Notes: a model not told the origin generated them from the letters alone. A stretch of DNA of 64,000 nucleotides from Sphaerimonospora cavernae (GCF_042435035.1 NZ_JBHMQT010000059.1:1-64000); one strand, 5' to 3'. Positions 7,776-17,735 are shown, counted from the stretch's first letter. Program-made: numbers and translations.

Positions 7776-10700
7776 GCAGCCAGGCGACCGGCCGGCGCAA
7801 GCAGCCCGACGCGAACCGCGTGCACCAGGACTGGCTGAGCCTCGTCGAGGTGTCCGGGCCGTTCCTGTCGCTCCCGGTCCTGCGCCGCACCTGGCCGACG
7901 CTCGACCCGCTCGACCGGGAGGCCCGCGAGCGGCTGCGCCTCGAACACGGGACGTGGCAGGCCGGGGGCCTCGTCGACGACTGGATCCTGTACGGCCTGC
8001 GCGACCTGCTCGGCTGGCAGGACGCGCTGCACATCCGCGGCCTCGACGCGCTGGCCGTCGACGTGCCGCAGCACGACACCCAGCTCGTCCCCGACTTCGC
8101 CCTGGTCGACCCCGGCGAGTCGGGTGAAGAGATCAAGCCGGACGGCGTGCGGCTGATCGGCATGATCTGCGAAGGCCGGCCGACGGCCCGGATCAAGGGG
8201 GACGCCTGGGCCGCCACCCCGGCCGACCGGCTGGCCCAGCTCTGCCGGCACCACGGCGTCGAGCTCGGCCTGGTCACCGACGGCCGCTGGTGGACCCTCG
8301 TCTGGGCGCCCAGGGGCGGGGTCACCACGACCGCCGTCTTCGACGCCATCTCCTGGCCGGAGGCGGCCGAGCGCGACGTGGTCCGGGCGTTCGTCTCGCT
8401 GCTCAGGCGCGCCCGCTTCTTCTCCGTTCCCGAAGAGGAGACGCCGCCCGCGCTGCTGCGGGCCAGCCTGGACAGCCAGGAGGACATCACCGAGGCGCTG
8501 GGCGTCCAGGTGCGTCAGGCCGTCGAGCTGCTCGTCGCCGCCATCGGCCGCGCCGACGCCCGCGACCGCGCGGCCGGCGGTGCGGGCATCGGCGACGTCG
8601 CCGCGCACGAGGTCTACCGCGGCGCGGTCACCGTCATGATGCGGATCGTGTTCCTGCTCTTCGCCGAGGAACGCGGCCTGCTGCCGGCCGACAACGAGCT
8701 CTACGCCGCCGCCTACTCCGCCGGGGGCCTGTGCGCCGAGCTGGAGCAGATGGTCATCGAAGGCAGCGAGAACGACCTGGAGCAGACCCAGGCCGCCTGG
8801 CACCGGCTGCTCGCGCTCTTCAACGTGGTCTACGCGGGCGTCGATCACCCCCGCCTGAGGATGCACGCCCACGACGGCTCGATGTTCGACCCCGACGTCC
8901 ACGCCTGGCTGCCGCTGTCCATCGACGACCGGACCGTGCTGCACATGCTCAAGGCCGTGCAGTACGTCCAGATCGGCTCGGGCAGGGCCCGCGAGCGGCG
9001 CAGGCTGAGCTTCCGCGCCCTGGACGTCGAGCAGATCGGGTACGTCTACGAGGGCCTGCTCTCCTTCGACGGACACCGGGCGACCGACACCGTGGTCGGC
9101 CTCGTCGGCAAGCCCGGCCTGGAGGAGGAGGTCGAGCTCACCCACCTGGAACGGCTCGCCGCCTCGGCCGGGGCCTCTGCTGGGAACGGCCTGGCGGCCA
9201 AGCTGGCCGAGCTGTACAAGCCCTCCGGCATCGGTACGGCCGCCGCCATCGCCAAGCGGCTCGCCCCGATGGCTGAGGCGGACAGCGACGCGGCGCTCCG
9301 GAAGCTGCTGGCCGTCACCGGCGGCGACCGCGATCTGGCCGAGCGGCTGCTGCCGTTCTACGGGCTCATCCGCTTCGACCTGCGCGAGCTGCCCATGGTC
9401 ATCCTGCCCGGCGCGCTGTACGTCACGGAGTCGGCGCTGCGCAAGAACACCGGCACCCACTACACCCCGCGATTCCTCGCCGAGCAGGTCGTCGAGGGAG
9501 CGCTGGAGCCGCTGGTCTACCGGGTCGGGCCGCTCCAGACGGCGGACCGCTCGCAGTGGCAGCCGAAGTCCAGCGCGGAGATCCTGCGGCTCAAGGTCGC
9601 CGACATCGCCATGGGCTCGGCCGCCTTCCTGGTCGCCGCAGCTCGGTATCTCGCCCGCCATCTCGTCGAGGCCTGGTCACGCGAAGGCGACGAGCGGGCG
9701 GCGGCCTACCTGGCCGGCGACGCGGCCGCGGCCCATACGGCCGACACCGACCAGGACCCGGTGGTCGTCGAGGCGACCCGGCAGATCATCGAGCGCTGCC
9801 TCTACGGCGCGGACATCAACCCGATGGCCGTCGAGATGGCCAAGCTGTCGCTCTGGCTCGTCTCCATGGACAACGAGCGGCCGTTCACCTTCCTCGACGA
9901 CCGGCTCGTCTGCGGTGACGCGCTGCTCGGCATCACCTCGCTCGACCAGCTCGAAGTGATGCACATGAACCCCAGGCGCGGCCGCGAGATCCACGAGAAG
10001 CGTGCCCTGCGGAACTTCGCCGTCGGATCCCGGAGCCTGGTGCGCGAGGTCGCCGCGGAACGCCGCGCGCTCGCCGACATCCAGCTCGGCGACGACCCGA
10101 TGGCGGCCCTGGCGAAGAAGCGCGGCGTGCTGGCCGACGCCGAGCTGAAGACGTCCCAGGCCCGGCTGTTCGCCGACCTCGCCGTGGGTGCTGCGCTCGC
10201 CCACGCGGGCAGGGGAGACACCGGCCTGCGCGACGGCTCGATCGCCGCCTCCGACTACGTCCGCCGTATCACCGAGGGCTCGGCCAACGCCGAGGTCGAG
10301 GCCCGCGAACAGCGCAAGGAATGGCTGAACAAGGACCGCGTCCCCGGCTCCTTCCACCGCCAGCCCATCCACTGGCCCCTCGTCTTCCCCGAAGTCTTCG
10401 AAGACGACAAGCAAAAACGCCCCCACGGCCCCGGCTTCGACGCGGTTATCGGCAACCCGCCCTTTCTCGGTGGTCAGAAGCTCACCGGCACGATGGGCGT
10501 GGCCTACCGGGAGTATCTTGTCGAGGCGGTCGGACGAGGCGCACGCGGTAGCGCCGACCTGGTGGCGTACTTCGTGCTGCGCGCTCACGACCTGCTGAAT
10601 TCAGCGGGCCAGACTGGCCTGATTGCGACCAATACCCTCGCCCAGGGCGACACCCGGGAGGTGGGTCTCGATCAGTTGGTGGCCAGTGGTGTGACGATTC

Positions 10701-11881
10701 GCCAGGCGGTGAAGAGCAAGCCCTGGCCCTCAAGGAGTGCCGTGCTGGAGTATTGCGCCGTGTGGACCAGCCGAGCTGCCCTCGACGAAAAAGCCCAACG
10801 AATCGTCGACGACGTGCCAGCCGGTGGAATTACACCCTCACTTGGCCCGGAGTCTCGTGTAACGGGTAGCCCGGAGAGGCTGGCCTCCAACATGGACTTG
10901 ACATTTCAGGGATCAATCATCCTTGGCCTGGGTTTCACAATGGAGCCAGAGACGGCACGGGCGATGATCGAGCAGGACCCGCGTAATGCTGACGTTCTCT
11001 CCCCCTACCTTAACGGTAAGGATGTGAACTCTCGGCCTGATTGCACAGCGAGCCGCTGGATCGTCGACTTTCATGATTGGCCAGAGGAGAGAGCCAAGAC
11101 TTATGTAGAGCCGTACGATCGGGTGGTCCATCTGGTAAAGCCGGAACGGGATACCAACAACCGGAAGATATACCGGGACTACTGGTGGCAGTACGCAGAG
11201 AAGCGGCCTGCGATGGTCAGGGCCGTTGCGGGGTTGGAGCGGGTTATCGTGCTCGCACAAACTAGCAAGACCGTGATTCCAGTTCTGATGGCAACTGGAC
11301 AGGTTTTTGATCAGAAGCTTGTGGTCTTTGTAACAGGTGACCAAGCGATGCTAGCGCTCCTATCAGCTGCCCCACACTATTGGTGGACACGCAGTCGAAG
11401 TTCAACAATGAAGACGGATATTAGCTATGCTCCGTCTGATGTATTCCAGACGCTGCCGCTGCCGGAACTGACCCACGAAATGCGGGAGTTGGGGGAGCGG
11501 CTGGACACGTTCCGGCGGGAGCTCATGTTGTCGCGGGAGGCCGGGCTTACCGCGACGTACAACATGGTCAACGATCCGGCGAACACCGACGAGGACATCG
11601 TCGAGTTGCGGCGCATCCACAGGGCGATCGACGAGGCGGTCTGCCGGGCCTACGGCTGGGACGACCTGATCGATGGGCTCGACCACGGTCATCATCCCGT
11701 CGGGCGCGAGATCCGCTACACGGTAGGTCCCGCCGTACAGCGCGAGCTTGTCGACCGGCTTCTTGAGCTCAACCACGAGCGCTACGCCGAAGAGGTCGCG
11801 AAGGGCCTCCACGACAAGCCCGGCAAGAAGGGCGGCCGTGGGAAGCCGAAGGCCAGCGACGAGAAAGGCACCCTGTGGTGA
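7772..11881 (+). CDS. drmMI: DrmMI: N6-adenine DNA methyltransferase of class 1 DISARM
   Basis: 1369-residue Eco57I-like methylase, the modification subunit that marks host DNA as self in class 1 DISARM. The SAM-binding motif I is a variant, 'ADIAMGSAAFL' (about residue 611; consensus DPAxGSGxFL). Motif IV 'GNPPF' is intact near residue 894. The N-terminal about 550 residues are the long helical/nuclease-like extension common to large single-chain methylases ('MRIVFLLFAEERGLLP'). The C-terminal target-recognition part, roughly 10,550-11,450, has visibly lower GC and different codon use (89 of 180 bases are G+C at 11,281-11,460, against 40 of 60 at 9,001-9,060), suggesting an exchanged recognition domain. 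Its ATG overlaps the drmD stop. Confidence 0.92.
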   Translation: MSSQATGRRKQPDANRVHQDWLSLVEVSGPFLSLPVLRRTWPTLDPLDREARERLRLEHGTWQAGGLVDDWILYGLRDLLGWQDALHIRGLDALAVDVPQHDTQLVPDFALVDPGESGEEIKPDGVRLIGMICEGRPTARIKGDAWAATPADRLAQLCRHHGVELGLVTDGRWWTLVWAPRGGVTTTAVFDAISWPEAAERDVVRAFVSLLRRARFFSVPEEETPPALLRASLDSQEDITEALGVQVRQAVELLVAAIGRADARDRAAGGAGIGDVAAHEVYRGAVTVMMRIVFLLFAEERGLLPADNELYAAAYSAGGLCAELEQMVIEGSENDLEQTQAAWHRLLALFNVVYAGVDHPRLRMHAHDGSMFDPDVHAWLPLSIDDRTVLHMLKAVQYVQIGSGRARERRRLSFRALDVEQIGYVYEGLLSFDGHRATDTVVGLVGKPGLEEEVELTHLERLAASAGASAGNGLAAKLAELYKPSGIGTAAAIAKRLAPMAEADSDAALRKLLAVTGGDRDLAERLLPFYGLIRFDLRELPMVILPGALYVTESALRKNTGTHYTPRFLAEQVVEGALEPLVYRVGPLQTADRSQWQPKSSAEILRLKVADIAMGSAAFLVAAARYLARHLVEAWSREGDERAAAYLAGDAAAAHTADTDQDPVVVEATRQIIERCLYGADINPMAVEMAKLSLWLVSMDNERPFTFLDDRLVCGDALLGITSLDQLEVMHMNPRRGREIHEKRALRNFAVGSRSLVREVAAERRALADIQLGDDPMAALAKKRGVLADAELKTSQARLFADLAVGAALAHAGRGDTGLRDGSIAASDYVRRITEGSANAEVEAREQRKEWLNKDRVPGSFHRQPIHWPLVFPEVFEDDKQKRPHGPGFDAVIGNPPFLGGQKLTGTMGVAYREYLVEAVGRGARGSADLVAYFVLRAHDLLNSAGQTGLIATNTLAQGDTREVGLDQLVASGVTIRQAVKSKPWPSRSAVLEYCAVWTSRAALDEKAQRIVDDVPAGGITPSLGPESRVTGSPERLASNMDLTFQGSIILGLGFTMEPETARAMIEQDPRNADVLSPYLNGKDVNSRPDCTASRWIVDFHDWPEERAKTYVEPYDRVVHLVKPERDTNNRKIYRDYWWQYAEKRPAMVRAVAGLERVIVLAQTSKTVIPVLMATGQVFDQKLVVFVTGDQAMLALLSAAPHYWWTRSRSSTMKTDISYAPSDVFQTLPLPELTHEMRELGERLDTFRRELMLSREAGLTATYNMVNDPANTDEDIVELRRIHRAIDEAVCRAYGWDDLIDGLDHGHHPVGREIRYTVGPAVQRELVDRLLELNHERYAEEVAKGLHDKPGKKGGRGKPKASDEKGTLW

Positions 11882-12047
11882 TGAGGCGCCATCCGACTAC
11901 TCGCTTCCGGGCTTCAGAACTGGGGTCACAGACGCTGGGCCGACCCGGCAACGCTTCCTCTCGGCACTGGCCGGCCGGGCGTCGGCAGCGGATTGGCGTA
12001 GGTGAGCGGTGTGCCGGTGCGAAGATCGGGGGGAGGGAGGTGCGGTC

Positions 12048-13259
12048 GTGGAGAAGCGGCTGATCAAGCTTGAGGTGGAGAACTTCCGTAGCTTGCGGAA
12101 GATCTCCCTGCCGTTGGGTCCGGTGAACGTGCTCGTCGGGCCCAACGGCGCCGGCAAGACCAACGTGCTTGAGGTCTTCCGCTTCCTCGCCGACATGGTC
12201 CAGACCGACCTTGTTCCGGCGCTGGAAGAGCGGGGCGGGCTCGACGAGATTCTGTTCAGGGGTGGAGACAGGACCCCTGGCTATTTCCGGATCGGACTGG
12301 AGGCGGCCTGGACCGCGGCCAGCTCTCTCGACACACCTGATCAATATTCCCTGAAAGTCGGTTGGGAGAGGGCTAACGGGCAGCCCCCCCTGGTTCGGGC
12401 TGAGCGATTCCGATTCCCGAATCCGCCAGGCTGGCAGCAGATCGTCGTCAGCAACAACATGGTGGAGATATTCAAGGCGACCTCGTCCGATCTGATCCCG
12501 CTCGACACCGGTGTGCGGGCGACCGGGATCAGCAGTGTCAGCAGCGGGCTGTCCACTCTTCCCCGTCTTTCGGATGAGACCGGCGCGCGGGAGGTGCGTG
12601 CGCTGGCCGAACAGCTCAGCGCATTCCGGGTCTTCGATGTGAGCGTCGACGCCGCCCGTCGTCCGTCGAAGGTTCCCCGGAACGGCCGCGAGGTCCTCGA
12701 CGACAATGCCGCGAACCTGGCGGCGTTCCTGCTGGCCCTCCACCGCAGCGACGAGAAATCGTGGCAGCGGCTGGAAGCAGACGCCAAGGCCGTCCTGCCC
12801 CAGCTCGACGCCATCGAATTCGACAATCCCTCCGGGCCGGCCCGTGAGGTGGTCGTTGCGCTGCGCGAGCGCGGGCTGCGCCGGACAACCCAGTTGGCCG
12901 ACGCCTCCTACGGCACGATCCGGCTCCTCGGCCTGCTCGCGTTGCTCTACGACCCCCACCCGCCAGCGCTCACCTGTGTCGAGGAGATCGATCACGGCCT
13001 CCATCCGCAAGCTCTCGAACTGCTCGTAGCGCGGATCCGCGAGGCGAGCGAGCGCACGCAGTTCCTCATCGCCACACATTCCCCGACTCTGGCGGACCGG
13101 TTGAGGCCGGAGGAGCTGATCGTCTGCGAACGTCAGGATGATGGCTCATCGAGCATCCCCGCCGTCTCGCGGGAACAGATCGACCACATCGTGGCCGCGA
13201 GTGAGGGGCTTCTCCTGGGAGAGCTGTGGTTCTCCGGCGCGCTCGGAGGTGATCTGTGA
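12048..13259 (+). CDS. AAA ATPase (AAA_21/OLD-like), paired with a truncated partner
   Basis: 403-residue ABC-type ATPase of the RecF/OLD/AAA_21 class. The N-terminus reads 'LEVENFRSLRKISLPLG'; Walker A is 'GPNGAGKTN', Walker B is 'CVEEIDHGLHP' and the H-loop is 'IATHSPTLAD'. The GTG at 12048 follows GGGAGGGAGG with 7-base spacing, better than the GTG at 12009. The stop overlaps the next gene's start (GTGA), indicating a coupled two-gene system. In such pairs the second gene normally encodes a TOPRIM- or DUF4276-like effector. Here that partner is cut short, so the ATPase is probably an orphan. It lies inside the DISARM locus but is not a DISARM core gene. Confidence 0.85.
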   Translation: MEKRLIKLEVENFRSLRKISLPLGPVNVLVGPNGAGKTNVLEVFRFLADMVQTDLVPALEERGGLDEILFRGGDRTPGYFRIGLEAAWTAASSLDTPDQYSLKVGWERANGQPPLVRAERFRFPNPPGWQQIVVSNNMVEIFKATSSDLIPLDTGVRATGISSVSSGLSTLPRLSDETGAREVRALAEQLSAFRVFDVSVDAARRPSKVPRNGREVLDDNAANLAAFLLALHRSDEKSWQRLEADAKAVLPQLDAIEFDNPSGPAREVVVALRERGLRRTTQLADASYGTIRLLGLLALLYDPHPPALTCVEEIDHGLHPQALELLVARIREASERTQFLIATHSPTLADRLRPEELIVCERQDDGSSSIPAVSREQIDHIVAASEGLLLGELWFSGALGGDL

Positions 13260-13813
13260 GCCGAGGCGGCACCCGGATTCGCGCCACCAAGAAGCCTGTC
13301 ATTGTTCTAGCGGGTGAAGACAGCAACGATCGCCGCGTTCTACGCATCTTGGTAGAGGCTTTCTGCCCGGGAATGCGCGGTCGCCTCGTTGAGATCAACG
13401 AGCCCGTACGGCTGCGCCAGGCAACAGGTGGCAAGCTGGTCGAGCGGGTGGAGAAGCTCGTTCGGCTCGCTCGCGCCCGAGCGGCGCGTGAAAGGGCTAC
13501 CTCACTCGGAGCGCTCTCCGCGGACGGTGTCGATCTCGGCGAACAGATCGTCCATGCTGTCGAAGGCGCGGGTGCGCCCTTCCCGGGCGTCGGCGTCGGC
13601 TTCGGCTTCGGCGGACTGCCATCCCGGAGTCCAGTACCACGCCTCCTCAGCGGGCACGATCGCAGCGACGCGGCGGCCCCGGTCGGTGAGATAGGCGATC
13701 GTGTGGCGCTGGGCGGCGGCGCTGATGACATCGGGAAGATGTCCGTCAACCTCGCTCAGCGGGACCTCGAAGGCGTTCTCGCTCATGTCCCGAGTGTAAG
13801 CGGGTGCGTGTGA
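13256..13813 (+). pseudogene. Truncated partner of the AAA ATPase (TOPRIM/DUF4276-like N-terminus)
   Basis: A GTG start coupled to the ATPase stop (GTGA) opens a reading frame whose first about 81 residues look like a real protein: a hydrophobic strand followed by the acidic turn 'VLAGEDSNDRRVL', as at the start of TOPRIM-like and DUF4276-like nuclease partners, then a helix rich in Arg and Ala. From about 13,500 onward the frame merely reads antisense through the Phd antitoxin gene, giving Gly-rich nonsense. The real gene therefore breaks near 13,498-13,502, where the antitoxin's stop lies. About two thirds of a normal effector is missing, including any second acidic motif. Functional loss is inferred. 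Confidence 0.6.
13502..13786 (-). CDS. Phd/YefM-type antitoxin, orphan
   Basis: 94-residue protein. The pattern 'MSENAFEVPLSEVDGHLPDVISAA', then 'HTIAYLTDRGRRVAAIVPAEEA' matches the Phd/YefM N-terminal DNA-binding fold; the acidic C-terminus ('SMDDLFAEIDTV') would wrap the toxin. I chose the ATG at 13,786, where family similarity begins, rather than the longer frame opening at 13,882. Downstream on the same strand, where a Doc, PIN or RelE toxin would be expected, there is only the remnant of the ATPase partner, so no cognate toxin is visible. The antitoxin may be a leftover, or may regulate the divergent drmA promoter about 130 bp away. Confidence 0.75.
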   Translation of the reverse strand: MSENAFEVPLSEVDGHLPDVISAAAQRHTIAYLTDRGRRVAAIVPAEEAWYWTPGWQSAEAEADADAREGRTRAFDSMDDLFAEIDTVRGERSE

Positions 13814-13828
13814 AGCAGCCATGTTACG

Positions 13829-13838
13829 CACTGTAGTG
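13829..13838. promoter_or_regulatory. CACTGTAGTG dyad between antitoxin and drmA
   Basis: Short palindrome (CACT-GT-AGTG) in the 133-bp divergent region between the Phd antitoxin and drmA, within an AT-richer stretch. Phd proteins normally bind palindromes in their own promoter, so this is a candidate operator. The same ten bases form the core of the palindrome at 29,841-29,860, which could be coincidence. Confidence 0.3.
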
Positions 13839-13919
13839 AAAATATCGCGGAACGATGTGTAGTTCTCGCAGTCGAGTCGCACAACGTCGGATCACAGCGC
13901 AGGAGGAACGGTCGGCGCC

Positions 13920-16900
13920 ATGATGAGTGATCAGGAGGACCTGTTTCCCGAGTTGGGGGACAGGCAGCAGGCTCTGGACCTGACCGGCTCGGGGTCTGCG
14001 AAGCCGGCGGAGGCCGTACCGGCCGTGCTGGAAAAGGTCGTCCCCCCGTTGGATGTGCCGCAGGTGTTCGCCGGGGCGTCGTCGCATGAGGTGCGGGACG
14101 AGTTCCAGGAGTTCGTCTGCCGTGACCTGCTCGGGCCGTGGGACGGTGACCTGGAGGAGTTCCCGCCGCGGGCGATGGGACCGCGCGAGCGTTACCTCGT
14201 CGGCATGCTGGGCCCGAAGCATTCACCCACGTCCTCCCGGGATCAGGCCGACGAGGTGCCCGACACCGAGACCGGTGTCCACGGCGACGCCGCCGAGGCC
14301 GATCCGGCCGACGTGCTCACGTCGCAGAACCTCGGACGGTTATGGGCCTCCTCGATGGGGTTGTCCTTCGCCGTGCCCGCCGACGTCGACATGATCGCCG
14401 TCACCGCCGCGTGGGGCCGGTACGGCAAGAGCGAGATCGAGCGTGAGGACGGCAGGAAGGTCCGGACCTGGTCACGGGAGCCGGTGGCGTACGACAGGGA
14501 GGTCCGGCTCGACCGGGAGTCGAACTACCGGATCCCGCTCACCGGCACCACAATTGATGCCCCCGGCGTGCTGCTCGCGGTGGCCGTACGGCCCCGGGAC
14601 GGACACCGGGTGGTGGAGCTGTCGCTGATCAACACCCAGCGGGAGCCGGAGAGCAACAAGGACACGGCGTGGCTCTTCCAGACCGAGCTGCTGGTCAGGG
14701 CGCTGGACGGGCACGCGGCGATCTTCCTGCCGATCGACGATCCCCTCGACGGCGACGGGGGAGCGGGATACGACGAGGAGGACGCCCACCTGCGGCTCCT
14801 CTACCGGAACGAGCGGCGGTACGCCTCCGGGCGCAACGTCGCGGTGCACGCCGTCATCCGTGACAACGAGCGGCGTGCCCACGAGCTGCTGACGACCTGG
14901 CTGCCGGTCTACAACGTGCCCGCGACCATCGCGCCCACTACCGGGCTCGGCGACATGGAGCTGTCGATGGACGCCCTGGCGGAGGCCGCCGAGGCCGACG
15001 CCGAGAAGCTGCGCGCCGGGCTGGCGCCGCTGGCCGACGGCTACTCTGCCTGGCTGGACAAGCGCGCCGCCGAGATCCCGACGCTGCCGGCGGCGCTGCG
15101 TGCCACGGCCGAGAGCGCGGTGTTCAAGGCACGCCGCGCGGCCGATCGCATCCGTGCCGGGATCGACCTGCTGCTCTCCGACGGGGACGCGCTCAAGGCG
15201 TTCCGGTTCGCCAACGAGGCGATGGCGCTGCAGCGGCGGCACACCGCGATCGCCAAACTCCGGCAGGAGCGGGGCCTCACCTTCGAGGCCGCGTCCGAGG
15301 TCGTCGCGGAGGAGGGGGCGAAGGCCGCCTCCTGGCGTCCGTTCCAGTTGGCGTTCGTGCTGCTCAACCTGCCGTCGCTGAGCGATCCCGCACACCCCGA
15401 ACGGGCGGCCGACCACACCGCCACCACCGACCTGCTGTTCTTCCCGACCGGTGGCGGCAAGACCGAGGCATATCTCGGGCTGACCGCGTACACCTTCGCG
15501 ATCAGGCGGCTGCGGAAGGTGGTGGGCACGGCCGAGCAGGCGCGCAGCGGCCTGGACGGCGTGGCCGTTCTCATGCGCTACACCCTGCGGCTGCTCACCG
15601 CCCAGCAGTTCCAGCGGGCCGCGGCCCTGGTGTGCGCCGCCGAAATGCTCCGCCGGCGTGATGACCAGACGTGGGGCGGCACGCCGTTCCGGATCGGGCT
15701 CTGGGTCGGCAGCGCCGTCTCCCCGAACTGGTTCGAGGGCGCGGCCAAGGAGGTGAGCGACGCGCGGGCGGCCCCCGAGGGCAAGCGGCCGAACGTCCTG
15801 CAGACCCTGTCCTGCCCGTGGTGCGGGCAGACACTGCGCGGGCACGAGGACCTGCAGATCGACGACGACCGCCGCCGCGTCGTGCTCTACTGCGCCAACG
15901 GTGAGGGGCTGAACGCCTGCCCGTTCTCCCGCAGGATGTCCCCCGGCGAGGGGCTGCCGATCCTCACCGTGGACGAGGAGATCTACCGCCTTACCCCGAG
16001 CCTGGTCATCGCGACCGTCGACAAGCTGGCCCAGCTTCCGTGGCGCGGGTTCGCCGGCCATCTGTTCGGCCGGGTCCGCGAATGGTGCCCGCGGCACGGC
16101 TACCGGCACGAGGACCTGAACGCCAAGACCGGATGCACGTCCAGGCACAACGCGAAGGGCGTGCTGCCGGCGGTCCAGAGTCAGCCGGTCACCCGGTTGC
16201 GCCCGCCGGACCTGATCATCCAGGACGAGCTGCACCTCATCTCCGGCGCGCTCGGCACCACCGTCGGTCTTTTCGAGGCGGCCGTGGACGAGCTGTGCAC
16301 CTGGGGAGACGGATTCGGCCCGAAGATCGTCGCCTCGACGGCGACGACGAAGCGGGCCGACGCGCAGGTGCTCGGCGTCTTCGCGCGTGAGCTGGCCATC
16401 TTCCCGCCGCAGGTCATCGACGTGGCCGACACCTTCTTCTCACGCCAGGTGCCGATCACGCCGGACAACCCCGGGCGGCGCTATCTGGGCGTCTGCGCGC
16501 ACGGTGTCCGTCTCAAGTCCGCCGAGATCCGGCTCGCGGAGATCCTGCTCATCGCCGGGCAGACCGTCTTCGACAGGTACGGCAAGGCCGCCGATCCGTA
16601 CATGACGCTCGTCGGCTACTTCAACGCCACCCGTGAACTGGCGGGCATGCGCCGCTACGTCGACGACGACGTGACGACCCGCATCCGCACCCATGGGAAG
16701 CGCAAGGGCCTGTCCAACCGGCTGGCGACCCGGCTGGAGATGCTCACGGTCCAGGAGCTCACCTCGCGGATCTCCTCCACCGACATCAGCGAGGTGCTCA
16801 GGAACCTGGAGGTCGGCTTCGATCCCGAGTTCGACACCTCGAAGCGGAAGTACGACCTCAGCGCGGAACGGGCCTTCGCCTACCGGGACAAACGCCCTGA

Positions 16901-17735
16901 GCATCCACTGGTCGACCAGTGGCTGGCGCGGCAGCGGCTGCCGGTCGACGTCGTGCTGGCGACCTCGATGCTCCAGGTCGGCGTCGACGTGTCCAGGTTC
17001 GGCCTCATGGTGGTGACTGGGCAGCCGAAGAACACGGCCGAGTACATCCAGGCCTCCTCCCGCGTCGGCCGTGATGCCGAACGGCCGGGGCTGGTGGTCA
17101 CGCTGTACAACTGGTCCCGCCCGCGCGACCTCGCGCATTTCGAGGACTTCGAGCACTACCACGCCACCTTCTACCGTCAGGTGGAGGCGCTGTCGGTCAC
17201 TCCGTACACGCGGCGGGCACTGGACCGGGGCGTCACGGCGGCCTTCGTCGCCGCGTTGCGCAACGCGGAGGAGACCTTCTCCCGCAACGCCGACGCCCAC
17301 ACGGCGAAGCTGGACGGCCCGGTCGCCACGCGGATCCGGGAGCGCTTCCTGGCCAGGGCCGAGGCGGTCGCGGGCGAACGCGGCCGCGACTACCTGCGCG
17401 AACGCCTCGACGTGGTGACCGACACGTGGCTCAGGATGCGCACCGGGGAGATCAGGCTGGGCTACCAGGGGAGCTCCTCCACCAAGCAGCCGCTGGCACC
17501 GCTGCTGCGGTCGGCGGGGGAGGGCCCCTGGGACACGATGACCGTCGGCCAGTCCATGCGGGAGACCGAGAACGAGATCAACCTCCTGGTTCCCCGCCTG
17601 GAGGAGATGTTCGCTCCGGCGTACGGCGCACCGGACTGGGCCTTCACCGCCACCGATGCCGACGACGACGATGCCGACACCCCCGAAGGGGACGAGCTCG
17701 GCGAGAGCACGCTGATGACCGGAAAGGGCAAGTGA
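13920..17735 (+). CDS. drmA: DrmA: DISARM core helicase
   Basis: 1271-residue SF2 helicase. The N-terminus carries the DrmA pattern 'RDLLGPWDGDLEE...RYLVGMLGP'. Walker A is 'FPTGGGKTEA' (about residue 512), the Walker B box is 'IIQDELHLISG' (about 767; DELH instead of DEAH), motif III is 'VASTATTK' (about 805), and the C-terminal lobe has 'TSMLQVGVDVSRFG' and 'ASSRVGRD' (about 1046). A zinc-binding insertion begins 'CPWCG' near residue 631. DrmA with DrmB forms the DISARM core that engages incoming DNA. AGGAGG lies 13-18 bases upstream of the ATG at 13,920; the next codon is also ATG. The stop overlaps the drmB start (TGATG). Confidence 0.95.
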   Translation: MMSDQEDLFPELGDRQQALDLTGSGSAKPAEAVPAVLEKVVPPLDVPQVFAGASSHEVRDEFQEFVCRDLLGPWDGDLEEFPPRAMGPRERYLVGMLGPKHSPTSSRDQADEVPDTETGVHGDAAEADPADVLTSQNLGRLWASSMGLSFAVPADVDMIAVTAAWGRYGKSEIEREDGRKVRTWSREPVAYDREVRLDRESNYRIPLTGTTIDAPGVLLAVAVRPRDGHRVVELSLINTQREPESNKDTAWLFQTELLVRALDGHAAIFLPIDDPLDGDGGAGYDEEDAHLRLLYRNERRYASGRNVAVHAVIRDNERRAHELLTTWLPVYNVPATIAPTTGLGDMELSMDALAEAAEADAEKLRAGLAPLADGYSAWLDKRAAEIPTLPAALRATAESAVFKARRAADRIRAGIDLLLSDGDALKAFRFANEAMALQRRHTAIAKLRQERGLTFEAASEVVAEEGAKAASWRPFQLAFVLLNLPSLSDPAHPERAADHTATTDLLFFPTGGGKTEAYLGLTAYTFAIRRLRKVVGTAEQARSGLDGVAVLMRYTLRLLTAQQFQRAAALVCAAEMLRRRDDQTWGGTPFRIGLWVGSAVSPNWFEGAAKEVSDARAAPEGKRPNVLQTLSCPWCGQTLRGHEDLQIDDDRRRVVLYCANGEGLNACPFSRRMSPGEGLPILTVDEEIYRLTPSLVIATVDKLAQLPWRGFAGHLFGRVREWCPRHGYRHEDLNAKTGCTSRHNAKGVLPAVQSQPVTRLRPPDLIIQDELHLISGALGTTVGLFEAAVDELCTWGDGFGPKIVASTATTKRADAQVLGVFARELAIFPPQVIDVADTFFSRQVPITPDNPGRRYLGVCAHGVRLKSAEIRLAEILLIAGQTVFDRYGKAADPYMTLVGYFNATRELAGMRRYVDDDVTTRIRTHGKRKGLSNRLATRLEMLTVQELTSRISSTDISEVLRNLEVGFDPEFDTSKRKYDLSAERAFAYRDKRPEHPLVDQWLARQRLPVDVVLATSMLQVGVDVSRFGLMVVTGQPKNTAEYIQASSRVGRDAERPGLVVTLYNWSRPRDLAHFEDFEHYHATFYRQVEALSVTPYTRRALDRGVTAAFVAALRNAEETFSRNADAHTAKLDGPVATRIRERFLARAEAVAGERGRDYLRERLDVVTDTWLRMRTGEIRLGYQGSSSTKQPLAPLLRSAGEGPWDTMTVGQSMRETENEINLLVPRLEEMFAPAYGAPDWAFTATDADDDDADTPEGDELGESTLMTGKGK

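Noticed and set aside
13500..13813. C-terminal half of the ATPase partner
   Set aside because: The frame is antisense to the Phd antitoxin and gives Gly/Val/Phe-repeat nonsense, so it is not counted as real protein.
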